Shown here piece by piece: positions 1 through 7,645 of a DNA stretch of 13,540 nucleotides (positions are counted from its first letter, which is position 1; each line of letters opens with the position of its first letter). The stretch is from GCA-003244245 sp036279835. Lineage in GTDB: Bacteria > Actinomycetota > Actinomycetes > Mycobacteriales > Pseudonocardiaceae. The stretch spans positions 1 to 13,540 of the forward strand of contig DASUII010000427.1 in NCBI GenBank assembly GCA_036279835.1, in the 5' to 3' direction. Under the pieces are notes generated by a model. It had not been told where the DNA came from and did no database searches. It worked only from the letters and a program-made list of their open reading frames with translations. Made by a program: the position numbers and the translations under genes.

Positions 1-1
1 C

Positions 2-1615
2 ACCGCCGCGCCGGCGGCGATCGCGGTCACCCGCGGTCCGCAGCACATCGTGGAATATCACAATCCTGCCTATGAGGCGCTGTTCGGCAAGCTGCCGCTA
101 GAAGGGCCCGCCCGTGCGGCGATGCCGCAGGTGCCGGATGAGTTCTTCGCATTGATGGATCAGGTACTGGCCAGCGGTGCGGAGTACCGCACCGCTGAGG
201 CCCCGGTGACCATGCTCTGGCCCGGGGAGCAGCGCCCCCGCGAACGGTTCTTCGACTTCTCCTACTCCGCGATCCGTCGCACCGCCGGCGATCGGGTGGA
301 CCACCGGGGTCTGCTGTTGGTAGCGGTGGAGGTCACCGACCGGGTCCGAGCCCGCCGCGAGCTGGAACGCCACGCCCGCCGCCAGGAACTGCTCGCGCGG
401 GCGAGCGCGAGTTTGAACCGTAGCCTCGACCCGGGAGCGGAACTTCAGGAACTCGCCCGGGCGGTTGTCCCCGAGCTCGCTGATCTGTCCACGGTGCACG
501 TGCTGGTCCGCCCGGTGGCCCCCTGCGCCGACCCGCCCCTGCCGGTGATCACCAACCGGGTGGCCGTCGCCGGCATACCCGGCGTCACGATGGCGCCGCG
601 GCTGACCGGTCTGCGCTGGAACGGCGACGGCGACCCGATCACCGCGGCAATCCGTGGCGGTGAGTTGGTGCGCCAACCCGTGTCCACTGCCGAGGTGCCA
701 TCGTGGTCGCGGAAGACCGGAACGGCTGACATCTTCCGCGACGGGTTGAGCCAGGTGGTGGTCGCCCCGGTGATCGTGGATGGTCTCGTGGTGGCGGTGG
801 TGTCCTTCCTGCTGCATCACACCCGACCGCCGTGGAACGACGACGATCTGCACGCATTGGGTCAGATCGCCCGCTACGCTGGCATCGCCCTGGAACACGG
901 CTTGACCTACCAGGCGACCCGTGAGTCGGCGTTGGTGCTGCAGCGCAGCCTGCTCACCGAGCCGCCGACAGTGCCCGGACTGCGGATCTGCGCCCGCTAC
1001 CGCCCGGCCGGGCGCGACGAGGTCGGCGGCGATTGGTATGACGCGTTCCAGCGCCGCCCGGACCAGCTCGCAGTGGTGATCGGCGACGTCGTCGGGCACG
1101 ACATCACCGCCGCCGCGACGATGGGCCACCTTCGCGCCACCCTGCGCGGGTTGGCCTTCGACCGCGACGAAGGACCGGCCGCAATTCTGGACCGGCTTGC
1201 CGAGATCAACGCCGGCCTGGCGATCACCCCGTTCGCGACGCTGCTCTACGCCAATCTCACCAGCACCGACGACCGCTGGACAATGCGCTGGGCCAGCGCT
1301 GGGCACCCACCACCGTTGCTCGCCACCCACGACGGCGTTGCGCTACTGACGGCGGTCAGCGGGCCCGCCTTGGTCTGCGCCCAGACTCCGTCGCGCACCG
1401 AGGGTGAGATCACCCTGCCCGCTGGCTCGACCCTGTTGCTCTATACCGACGGTCTAGTCGAACGCCGCGGCACGGACCTCACCGACAACCTCAGTCGCCT
1501 GGTCGGCCGGGTCGCTGCCAGCACCCGTCACCTCATCGAGCCGCTCTGTGACGACCTGCTAGCCGAGGCACCCACCGACGACGACATCGCGGTGCTGGCC
1601 ATCCACGTCTGTTAA
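2..1615 (+). CDS. PAS-GAF-SpoIIE (PP2C-type) serine phosphatase, 5' end outside the window
   Basis: The reading frame is open from base 2, and the residues before the first in-window GTG (base 50) read ...AVTRGPQHIVEYHNPAYEALFG, a normal PAS beginning, so the true start lies upstream. Numbered from the GTG at 50: PAS at about 1-100, a short linker helix, GAF at about 110-290, and a SpoIIE/PP2C domain at about 295-521. The phosphatase shows GGDWYDA (326-332), IGDVVGHD (344-351), SAGHPPPLL (416-424), LLLYTDGLVERRG (462-474) and DDDIAVLAIH (510-519), which supply the aspartates that bind Mn/Mg. Such proteins dephosphorylate STAS anti-anti-sigma factors in response to a small-molecule, redox or light input sensed by PAS/GAF. 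No membrane segment is seen, so it should be cytosolic. Two STAS genes lie downstream (8523 and 12436), but a functional link is inference. The stop shares a TTAA with the convergent DUF397 gene. Confidence 0.92.
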   Translation, partial: TAAPAAIAVTRGPQHIVEYHNPAYEALFGKLPLEGPARAAMPQVPDEFFALMDQVLASGAEYRTAEAPVTMLWPGEQRPRERFFDFSYSAIRRTAGDRVDHRGLLLVAVEVTDRVRARRELERHARRQELLARASASLNRSLDPGAELQELARAVVPELADLSTVHVLVRPVAPCADPPLPVITNRVAVAGIPGVTMAPRLTGLRWNGDGDPITAAIRGGELVRQPVSTAEVPSWSRKTGTADIFRDGLSQVVVAPVIVDGLVVAVVSFLLHHTRPPWNDDDLHALGQIARYAGIALEHGLTYQATRESALVLQRSLLTEPPTVPGLRICARYRPAGRDEVGGDWYDAFQRRPDQLAVVIGDVVGHDITAAATMGHLRATLRGLAFDRDEGPAAILDRLAEINAGLAITPFATLLYANLTSTDDRWTMRWASAGHPPPLLATHDGVALLTAVSGPALVCAQTPSRTEGEITLPAGSTLLLYTDGLVERRGTDLTDNLSRLVGRVAASTRHLIEPLCDDLLAEAPTDDDIAVLAIHVC

Positions 1616-1830
1616 CTCGTGAGATCGTCGAACTCGCCGGCTTTGACGCCGTGGATCCACGCGGATATCTCAGCGGGAGTGAACAGCGCCACCCCATCGT
1701 CGGGATGGTTGCTGTTGCGCACCGCGATGCGACCATCGGGCAAAGTGGCGACCTGGACGCAGGTGCCGTTGTTTCCGCTGAAACTACTGATGCGCCATGA
1801 AGCTGCGGCTATATGTAAGGGGCTAGACAC
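1612..1830 (-). CDS. DUF397 domain protein, partner of the adjacent XRE regulator
   Basis: This is a 72-residue protein, the usual DUF397 length. It carries the family pattern in order: WRISSFSGNNGTCVQVA (12-28), an LPDGRIAVRNSNHPD stretch, and FTPAEISAWIHGVKAGEFDD near the C-terminus. It starts at GTG 1830. A GGAGG at 1839-1843 sits 8 nt upstream, which settles the start. It follows the XRE/DUF5753 gene by 18 nt on the same strand, so the two form an operon. XRE-DUF397 pairs in Streptomyces (WhiJ-like loci) act on development and antibiotic production, with the small protein modulating the DNA-binding partner. Some authors describe them as toxin-antitoxin-like. That role is taken from the family and not shown here. 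Its TAA stop overlaps the TAA stop of the phosphatase on the other strand. Confidence 0.9.
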   Translation of the reverse strand: MSSPLHIAAASWRISSFSGNNGTCVQVATLPDGRIAVRNSNHPDDGVALFTPAEISAWIHGVKAGEFDDLTS

Positions 1831-1848
1831 GGTGTGTGCCTCCGAACG

Positions 1849-2727
1849 CTACTCCCCGACGACCGAATGGATGAATGAGATGGACCGTTCGCGGTCAAGG
1901 GCGACCCGCTTTAGATCCTCAGCCACCATGGTATACGACCGAACCTGTTCTGCGTCTTGTAAGTACACTGCCCCGTCGTGGAGTTCGACGTAGCCGATCG
2001 CGCGCACGTTCGCGAAACCCAGCACGACGAACTGACCGGTCAGCGCGGTGTGCGGACCGTCCTCGGGGCGGATCACCTGAATCGTCACGGTAGGCAGCTC
2101 AGCCATGGCCAGCAGATGCTGAAGCTGTGCGCGCCGCAACTCCCGGTCACCCACGGCGAGGCGCAATGCACCTTCGGTGACAATGGCGTGCAGCTGCAGT
2201 GGGCGCTGAAGATCGGTGAGCCGGCGGGTGCGGGCAATACGAAGACCGACGAACCGCTCGCTGTAGTCGGGGCGCACTCGAGGCGTCTGAGCCGTGACCG
2301 CTGCGGCGTATTCCGCTGTCTGCAATAGGCCCGGAATGAGCATGGGCTCGAAAACGAACTCACGCTCGGCCAGGCCCTCCAGGCCGACGAACGTCTTCAG
2401 CCAGTCCGGCACCACCTGCGCCCACGGTGCCCACCAGCTGGCCTCGTCGGCTTGACTGGTGAGCAAGATAAGCCGGTCGATATCGGCTTGCTCGGCGCCG
2501 TAGCCGGCGAGCAGACACGCGATGTCGTGCGGATCCTGCTGCTGGCGACCGGTCTCCAGATGGCCGAGCTTGGCCCGGCTGATCCCGCTCTGTTCACTGG
2601 CCTCGGTCAGCGACAGCTTGGCCGAGTTGCGGTAGCGGGCCAGCTCCACGCCGATCAGCCAGCGCAGCGGCGCTGGACCTTGCCGCAACGACGCTTCGGC
2701 CGCCGGTTTTGTCATGAGACGTCTCAT
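1849..2727 (-). CDS. XRE-family helix-turn-helix regulator with DUF5753 (WhiJ-like)
   Basis: From the ATG at 2727 this is 292 residues. An XRE helix-turn-helix occupies about 25-87 (LARYRNSAKLSLTEASEQSG, then ISRAKLGHLETGRQQQD). A DUF5753 domain fills the rest, with its hallmark PMLIPGLLQTAEYA at about 128-141, a basic RIARTRRL segment, VTEGALR, and a C-terminal SYTMVAEDLKRVALDRERS. Three starts are possible: GTG 2751, ATG 2727 and ATG 2715. I prefer 2727 because GGGGGA lies 7 nt upstream; 2715 has no ribosome site. It heads an operon with the DUF397 gene 18 nt downstream. A perfect 16-bp palindrome covers the start codons and suggests autoregulation. DNA binding is established for the family. 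What controls it is unknown. Confidence 0.9.
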   Translation of the reverse strand: MRRLMTKPAAEASLRQGPAPLRWLIGVELARYRNSAKLSLTEASEQSGISRAKLGHLETGRQQQDPHDIACLLAGYGAEQADIDRLILLTSQADEASWWAPWAQVVPDWLKTFVGLEGLAEREFVFEPMLIPGLLQTAEYAAAVTAQTPRVRPDYSERFVGLRIARTRRLTDLQRPLQLHAIVTEGALRLAVGDRELRRAQLQHLLAMAELPTVTIQVIRPEDGPHTALTGQFVVLGFANVRAIGYVELHDGAVYLQDAEQVRSYTMVAEDLKRVALDRERSISFIHSVVGE

Positions 2728-2728
2728 G
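2713..2728. promoter_or_regulatory. 16-bp perfect palindrome over the XRE start codon, probable operator
   Basis: CATGAGAC-GTCTCATG is perfectly self-complementary and includes both ATG start candidates of the regulator (2727 and 2715). On the minus strand it directly follows CTATACATG, whose TATACA is a fair -10 element, so the palindrome would lie on the transcription start. No convincing -35 is visible. A dimeric XRE protein binding here would repress its own operon. The sequence symmetry is observed; the autoregulation is inference. Confidence 0.5.
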
Positions 2729-3022
2729 TATAGTCCCCCGAACTGATACACGTCCCACCGTCCGATTTGCCCGAACGGACCCGACCGACGGAGCGCGAGC
2801 CAGTGCCGCCGTGGTCAACCAAGCATTGTGCGTACTGAGTGCACTTCGCCGAGCTTTGTGGCCGGGATGGTCGCTGGTGAGGCTACCGCCTGCCGCCCGA
2901 AAAACCGGCAGGCGCGCTGTCGGTTTTGTCCGCGTGTCGAGTTGGTCGCTTGGCCTGTGCGTCCGGCAACGTACGGGGCTACACCCAGAATTGTCATTCA
3001 CTACGGACCGGGGAAGACGACT
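2729..3022. other. Intergenic region between divergent genes; strong hairpin, no supported gene
   Basis: Open frames exist on both strands, but none has a recognisable domain, a ribosome site or consistent third-position bias. The one clear structure is an inverted repeat at 2887-2914, listed separately. The minus strand near 2729-2751 carries the presumed promoter of the XRE regulator. Confidence 0.5.
2887..2914. repeat. Inverted repeat, 9-bp GC-rich stem with 10-nt loop
   Basis: CGCCTGCCG (2887-2895) and CGGCAGGCG (2906-2914) are exact reverse complements around a loop cccgaaaaac. On the plus strand a TTTT follows only at 2924-2927, so it is not a textbook intrinsic terminator. It could be a terminator or leader hairpin ahead of the gene at 3023, or insulation between divergent units. 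Confidence 0.45.
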
Positions 3023-3394
3023 GTGGACCAGGCTCCGCCGGATTGTCAGATCCGGGCATCGCATCTGGCGGCCCTGCGGATACCCGAGCCACAGTTTCCC
3101 ACCAAGACTCCAGCGGGTCGACGGCCAAGCCGCCCCACGCCGGTTCGCGCTCCGGTAGGTCAGCCGGACCCCAGCGATCAGGCCGGCAGCCCTGGGGTCG
3201 AACAGCTGCGGTGGGCACGCAGTCCCGATGACGGGCGCTTGCACCTGCTGCAACCTGCTGGTGTCGACCTCGCCGCAGCGAACGGCCACGCCCAGGCAGT
3301 GTGTGGCCATCGCGTACCCGCCCAAGGCCTCACCATCAACGGCGTCCCGTCGGGGGCGTTGTGTATGGCGTGCGTGATCGGTGCTACCTCGTAA
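3023..3394 (+). CDS. Small protein with CGH...CxxC motif, probable zinc-binding, start uncertain
   Basis: The GTG at 3023, with GGGGAAG 6-7 nt upstream, gives 123 residues. The C-terminal half (about 60-123) looks like a genuine compact domain: RWARSPDDGRLHLLQPAG, then AVCGHRVPAQGLTI, then PSGALCMACVIGATS. Cys94, His96, Cys114 and Cys117 could ligate one zinc ion. I recall similar short CGH...GALCxxC proteins from Pseudonocardiales-type genomes but can give no name or function. The N-terminal half (PEPQFPTKTPAGRRPSRPTP and neighbours) is proline- and arginine-rich and may be untranslated, in which case the true start lies near 3190 and would be a non-standard codon, since no ATG or GTG occurs there in frame. 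It precedes the acetoacetate-decarboxylase-like gene by 87 nt on the same strand. Confidence 0.5.
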   Translation: MDQAPPDCQIRASHLAALRIPEPQFPTKTPAGRRPSRPTPVRAPVGQPDPSDQAGSPGVEQLRWARSPDDGRLHLLQPAGVDLAAANGHAQAVCGHRVPAQGLTINGVPSGALCMACVIGATS

Positions 3395-3481
3395 CAACAG
3401 CGGCTGCGCTCAGCTGAGGTAGCCCTCGACCTCACTGGCCCGGCGGACCTCGGCGTCGGGGCCACCCGAGGAGTTGACGAT

Positions 3482-4183
3482 GTGAACAGCGACTTCGCTG
3501 ATTTGTCGGGCGCGCCGGAGACGATGTTGCGCCCCGAGGACCTGGCCAGCTTGCCCGCAACCGCCCCGCCCGCGCCGTGGCGGGTCACCGCTACCGCGCT
3601 GCTGTGGACGGATCGACCGGACGCTCGCGCCCGGGCGGCGATCGATGCGATGGTGCCGACGGAGGTGTCGGCCGGCGCCACCCCGATCGCCACGGTCGGA
3701 GCGCTGATCCGGTACCTGCGTACTCCCGTCGGGCGCTACCGCGAGGTCATCGGGGCAGTCGTCTACCGCCGGGGCGCCACCGTGTTCACTCACATCCCCT
3801 TCATCGCTGTCGACTCGCTGGCCAGCGTGGTCGGTGGACGCACCAACTGGGCGTTGCCCAAAACGTTGGCCAGCTTCGACGGTCAGCCGGCGCACGGCAT
3901 GTCGATGGCGGCGACCGGAGTCGGCTGGCGCGTCGAAGCCACCCCCACCGCTCACCGGCTCATGGTGCCCATGCTGATACCGAAACTGCTCGGTTTGGTC
4001 CAGCTCGGCCCGCACCGCACCTTGTGGTCGGTGCGACCCAGCTGCTACGGCGTAACTCGGCTGGCCCGGATCGACGTGCGGGTGACGGCTGCTCCCACCC
4101 TGCAGGACTGGTTCCCGTCAGGCACGCGCCGAGGAACCCTCACCCCCCAGCTGACGATGGTGCTGGGCCCCGCCGTCAGCTGA
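3482..4183 (+). CDS. Acetoacetate decarboxylase-fold protein
   Basis: The protein has 233 residues, close to the usual 230-260 for this fold. It starts at GTG 3482, with GAGGAG at 3468-3473 eight nt upstream. Recognisable parts are the N-terminal PAPWRVTATALLW strand region (30-42), the central VGRYREVIGAVVYRRG (83-98) and VFTHIPFIAVDS (101-112), and VVGGRTNWALPKTLASF (116-132). In acetoacetate decarboxylase the lysine of the PK pair forms the Schiff base; here Lys127 in ALPK aligns by eye. Many actinobacterial members are not true decarboxylases but act on other keto-acids or have no assigned substrate, so I do not assign one. No signal peptide or membrane segment is seen. It may be transcribed with the small gene upstream; the next gene begins 94 nt downstream. 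Confidence 0.8.
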   Translation: MNSDFADLSGAPETMLRPEDLASLPATAPPAPWRVTATALLWTDRPDARARAAIDAMVPTEVSAGATPIATVGALIRYLRTPVGRYREVIGAVVYRRGATVFTHIPFIAVDSLASVVGGRTNWALPKTLASFDGQPAHGMSMAATGVGWRVEATPTAHRLMVPMLIPKLLGLVQLGPHRTLWSVRPSCYGVTRLARIDVRVTAAPTLQDWFPSGTRRGTLTPQLTMVLGPAVS

Positions 4184-4265
4184 GGTTGGTGAAGCGCAAC
4201 AGCTCGGCCAGGGTGGATCCGTTAGGAAGGCGTCAAGATCGGTGCCGGCGGGTTGCCGCGATGCG

Positions 4266-4285
4266 AGGCTCGGCGGTGTGAGCCT
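4266..4285 (+). promoter_or_regulatory. Small hairpin over the importer start site
   Basis: AGGCTC (4266-4271) and GAGCCT (4280-4285) are exact reverse complements around GGCGGTGT. The fold would cover both the possible ribosome-binding AGG and the GTG start at 4278. It is only 6 bp and could be chance in GC-rich DNA. Confidence 0.25.
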
Positions 4286-6206
4286 GCTGCTGAAGAGGTT
4301 GCTCGTCGGCCGGCCGATGCGCAGTGCCCGGCTGGGCGAGACGTTGCTGCCTACCTGGCTGGCCTTGCCGGTCTTCTGCAGCGACCCGATCTCCTCGGTG
4401 GCGTATGCGACAGAGCAGATCGTCCTGGTGTTAGCAGCCGGTGGCGTTGCCGCCTTGACCCAGACACCGTGGGTCGGGCTGGCCGTGGTCATGCTGCTGG
4501 TGGTGGTCGTCGCGTCCTACCGGCAAACCTGCTTCGCCTACCCGAACGGCGGCGGCGCCTTCGTGGTGAGCAGGGACAATCTCGGTGAGACCGCGGCGCT
4601 GGTGGCGGCCAGCGCGTTGCTGGTGGACTACGTGATGACGGTCGCAGTCTCGGTAGTGTCGGGCGTGGTGGCGATCACCTCGGCGCTGCCGGAGCTCGCG
4701 CCGCACGCGGTGGCGCTGTCGGTCGGGTTCGTCGTGGTGCTCGCGCTGGCGAACCTGCGCGGTACCAAGGAGTCGGGCCGGGCGTTCGCCCTGCCGACCT
4801 ACACGTTCATCGGCTTGACCTTGTTGATGTTCGTGGTGGCGGCGGTCAAGGGCTGGGGCGGCACGTTGGCGTTGGCCGAGACGGCCCGGCAGCCGCTGCC
4901 GGCGACAGTCCACATCGGCGGGATGTTCACCGTGATCCTGCTGGTGCGGGCCTTCGCATCAGGCTGTACCGCATTGACCGGGGTGGAGGCGATCAGCAAC
5001 GGGGTACCGGCCTTCCGTAAACCCAAGAGCCGCAACGCAGCGCTGACGCTGACGTTGATGGGCGTGATCGCGGTGACGTTGTTCGCCGGGATCACCCTGC
5101 TGGCGGTGCGGCTACAGGCCCGCGCCGAGCCCGACGGGAATCCGTCGGTGATCTCGCAGATCGCCACCTCGGTGTTCGGCGTCGGCTCGGCGCTGTTCTA
5201 CCTGTTCCAGGCCGCGACCGCCGGGATCCTCATCCTGGCCGCGAACACCGCGTTCAACGGCTTCCCGGTGCTGGCCTCGATACTGGGCCGGGACCGGTAC
5301 CTGCCCCGGCAGCTGCACAACCGTGGCGACCGGCTGGTGTTCTCCAACGGGATCCTGCTGCTCGCCGGGGTGGCCGTCGCCTTGATCATCGGATTCGACG
5401 CGAACATCGACAAACTGATCCAGCTGTACATCATCGGCGTGTTCACCAGCTTCACGCTCAGCCAAGTCGGGATGGTGCGGCACTGGACGCGGGAGTTGGC
5501 CGACGAGAGGCAGCCCCGGCGACGCCGGTCGGTCCGCCGTTCCCAGGCGATCAATCTGGTGGGTGCGGTCTCGACCACGGTGGTGCTTGTCGTGGTGTTC
5601 GCCACCAAGGTCGTACACGGTGCGTGGCTGGCGGTCACGGCGATGATCCTGTTGTTCTTCGTGATGCGCGGGATCAACCGGTATTACGCCCGGGTGAGCC
5701 GCGAGATCAGCGCCGAGGATGGGGCACCCACCCTGCCGGCCCGGGTGCACGCGATCGTGCTGGTCTCGCGGCTGCACCGGCCGGCGCTGCGGGCGTTGGC
5801 GCTGGCCCGCGCCACCCGGCCGGACGTGCTGGAAGCGGTGACCATGGAGTCCGACGCCGCCGAGACCCGGGAGCTGGTCAGCGAGTGGGCGCGTCGCGAT
5901 CTTCCGGTGCGCTTGAAGGTGCTGGCCGCGCCGTACCGCGACCTGGCCCAACCGCTCGTCGAATACGTCCGGGAACTGCGCCGATATGAACCGCGCTCGG
6001 TCATCACCGTTTTCATCCCGGAATACGTGACTACACGGTGGTGGCAGAACCTGCTGCACAACCAGAGTGCGCTGCGGTTGAAGGGGCGGTTGCTGTTCAC
6101 TCCCGGAGTTGTAGTGGTCAACGTGCCCTATCACCTGGGCGTCGCCGATCAGGGCTGGCTGGGTGCGACCGCTCCGGAGCAAGTCGGGACCACACTGAAG
6201 TTATGA
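4278..6206 (+). CDS. kimA: KimA-type potassium importer (APC/KUP superfamily)
   Basis: This is 642 residues from the GTG at 4278; an alternative GTG at 4242 adds 12. I prefer 4278 because the family begins close to (V/M)SLxxxLKRLLVGRP. About twelve hydrophobic segments are followed by a cytosolic domain of roughly 170 residues starting near 480. Numbering from 4242, the ion-site pattern known from Bacillus KimA is present with the same spacing: Asp48 and Tyr55 (DPISSVAY), Asp129, Tyr130, Thr133 and Ser137 (DYVMTVAVS), Thr246 and Glu249 (ALTGVEA), and Tyr396 (LIQLYIIGVF). This supports proton-coupled potassium uptake at the membrane over amino-acid transport. The stop overlaps the kinase ATG by 4 nt (ATGA), so the importer is the first gene of a potassium-sensing operon. 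The ion-site residues are recalled from the published KimA structure and were not aligned computationally. A generic APC permease is the alternative. Confidence 0.82.
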   Translation: MSLLLKRLLVGRPMRSARLGETLLPTWLALPVFCSDPISSVAYATEQIVLVLAAGGVAALTQTPWVGLAVVMLLVVVVASYRQTCFAYPNGGGAFVVSRDNLGETAALVAASALLVDYVMTVAVSVVSGVVAITSALPELAPHAVALSVGFVVVLALANLRGTKESGRAFALPTYTFIGLTLLMFVVAAVKGWGGTLALAETARQPLPATVHIGGMFTVILLVRAFASGCTALTGVEAISNGVPAFRKPKSRNAALTLTLMGVIAVTLFAGITLLAVRLQARAEPDGNPSVISQIATSVFGVGSALFYLFQAATAGILILAANTAFNGFPVLASILGRDRYLPRQLHNRGDRLVFSNGILLLAGVAVALIIGFDANIDKLIQLYIIGVFTSFTLSQVGMVRHWTRELADERQPRRRRSVRRSQAINLVGAVSTTVVLVVVFATKVVHGAWLAVTAMILLFFVMRGINRYYARVSREISAEDGAPTLPARVHAIVLVSRLHRPALRALALARATRPDVLEAVTMESDAAETRELVSEWARRDLPVRLKVLAAPYRDLAQPLVEYVRELRRYEPRSVITVFIPEYVTTRWWQNLLHNQSALRLKGRLLFTPGVVVVNVPYHLGVADQGWLGATAPEQVGTTLKL

Positions 6207-7645
6207 CGACCGCGACGGGACGGCTTCCGCGCCGCCGCACGCTGCTGGGCTGGCTGTTCGGGCTGGCGTTGCCGGCGTCGGCAACGCTGATCTCGGTGGC
6301 CGGCCGGGGATTGCTCGGGCTGCCTACCGACGTGATGCTGTTCGTGTTGGCAGTGGTCGTGGTCGCGCTGATCGGTGGACTGGGCCCCGCTCTGCTGGCC
6401 GCGAGCGCGTCCGGGGTGCTGCTCAACTTCTTCCTCACACCGCCCCTGTACACCTTCACGATCGCGGACAACGAGAACGTGATCACGATCGCGGTGATGG
6501 TAATGGTTGCGGTGCTGGTGGCGCTGGTGGTCAACCAGGCGGCGAGACGCGGTGAGCAGGCCTCCCGGGCCAGGGCCGAGGCGACCCTGCTCAGTGACTT
6601 CGCCGCGGCGGTACTGACTAGCCAGGAGCCGCTTCCGCTGCTGCTGACCAAGGTGCGGGAGTCCTTCGGAGCCCGCTCAGTCGCCCTGCTCGAGCGGCGG
6701 CAGGCCGGCTGGCAGCGGGTGGCCAGTGCCGGACCCGACCCGGTCGAGGCACCGGAAGACGCCGACGCCGACGTCGCGATCGACGCTGACGTCCACCTGT
6801 CGCTGCTCGGTCGGACCCTGACCGGCGGGGACCGGCGCGTGCTGCAGGCGGTGGCGGGTCAGGCGCTGCTCGCGCTGCGGGCCCAGCGGATGGCGGCCCA
6901 GGCGCGCGACGCCCAACGCCGGGCCGAAGCCACCGAGCTTCGCAGCGCGCTGCTTTCCGCGGTCGGCCATGACCTTCGCACGCCGCTGACCTCGATCAAG
7001 GCCGCGGCGAGCAGCTTGCGCGACCCGGAGCTGACACTGTCCGACGCCGACACCACCGAATTGCTGGCTACCGTCGAGGAGTCCGCGGACCGTCTCCAGG
7101 GGCTGGTCGACAACCTGCTCGACTCCGCCCGGCTGGCAACGGGAGCTGTGCTGCCGCAGCTGACCGCGGTGGGCTACGACGAGGTCGTCGCACGTGCCCT
7201 GTCGACCGTGGACGGCGGGCATCTCGTCGCCACCGACGTCGATGACACGCTGGCGGCGGTGCTCGCTGATGCGGGGCTGCTCGAACGGGTGGTGGCCAAC
7301 CTCATCGACAACGCATTGCGGCACGGTCAGGGCGCCTCGGTGCTGATCCGGGCAACGGTGCACGGCGGGGAGGCCGATCTGGCCGTCAGCGACCGCGGGC
7401 CCGGCCTGCCGAGCGGGGCACTCGAGTCGTTGTTCGCGCCGTTCCAGCGGCTCGGCGATCGGTCGTCGCGGCCCGGGGTGGGACTGGGTCTGGCAGTGGC
7501 CCGCGGCTTCACCGAAGCGATGGGCGGCCGCATCCGCGCCGAGCCGACCCCTGGTGGTGGCTTGACCATGACGATCACTCTTCCGCTCGCACCGACTCCA
7601 TCGGCCACGGTGCCCGAGCTCGCCGCCCGAACCCGCGAGCCGTGA
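6203..7645 (+). CDS. KdpD-like sensor histidine kinase, short form with DUF4118 membrane domain
   Basis: This has 480 residues from the ATG at 6203, which overlaps the importer stop by 4 nt. An upstream in-frame start at 6038 lies inside the importer and is not credible. A DUF4118 domain with about four membrane helices spans 15-112, including the typical LNFFLTPPLYTFTIAD (74-89). A GAF-like region covers about 130-235, followed by a helix with the H-box SAVGHDLRTPLTS (phospho-His256), N-box NLIDNALRHG (366-375), G1 DRGPGLP (397-403), F-box LFAPFQRLG (410-418) and G2 GVGLGLAVA (425-433). Canonical KdpD is about 900 residues with an N-terminal KdpD/USP region; that region is absent. It should sense potassium or turgor through the membrane part and phosphorylate the adjacent KdpE-like regulator. 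No kdpFABC genes are present in the window. Confidence 0.9.
   Translation: MTTATGRLPRRRTLLGWLFGLALPASATLISVAGRGLLGLPTDVMLFVLAVVVVALIGGLGPALLAASASGVLLNFFLTPPLYTFTIADNENVITIAVMVMVAVLVALVVNQAARRGEQASRARAEATLLSDFAAAVLTSQEPLPLLLTKVRESFGARSVALLERRQAGWQRVASAGPDPVEAPEDADADVAIDADVHLSLLGRTLTGGDRRVLQAVAGQALLALRAQRMAAQARDAQRRAEATELRSALLSAVGHDLRTPLTSIKAAASSLRDPELTLSDADTTELLATVEESADRLQGLVDNLLDSARLATGAVLPQLTAVGYDEVVARALSTVDGGHLVATDVDDTLAAVLADAGLLERVVANLIDNALRHGQGASVLIRATVHGGEADLAVSDRGPGLPSGALESLFAPFQRLGDRSSRPGVGLGLAVARGFTEAMGGRIRAEPTPGGGLTMTITLPLAPTPSATVPELAARTREP

Noticed and set aside
98..1330. A 410-codon minus-strand open frame
   Set aside because: It is antisense to the PAS-GAF-SpoIIE gene, has no domain and is rich in arginine, glycine and histidine, as expected of GC-rich shadow frames.
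4184..4277. A c-di-AMP (ydaO-type) riboswitch ahead of the KimA-like gene
   Set aside because: The gap is only 94 nt, shorter than the known aptamer, and I see none of its conserved core sequence.
5112..6182. A 356-codon minus-strand open frame
   Set aside because: It lies fully inside the importer gene on the other strand, with shadow-like composition and no domain.
6038..6202. An upstream extension of the kinase by 55 codons
   Set aside because: It lies within the importer coding region; the ATG at 6203 overlapping the stop by 4 nt fits the family length and membrane topology.
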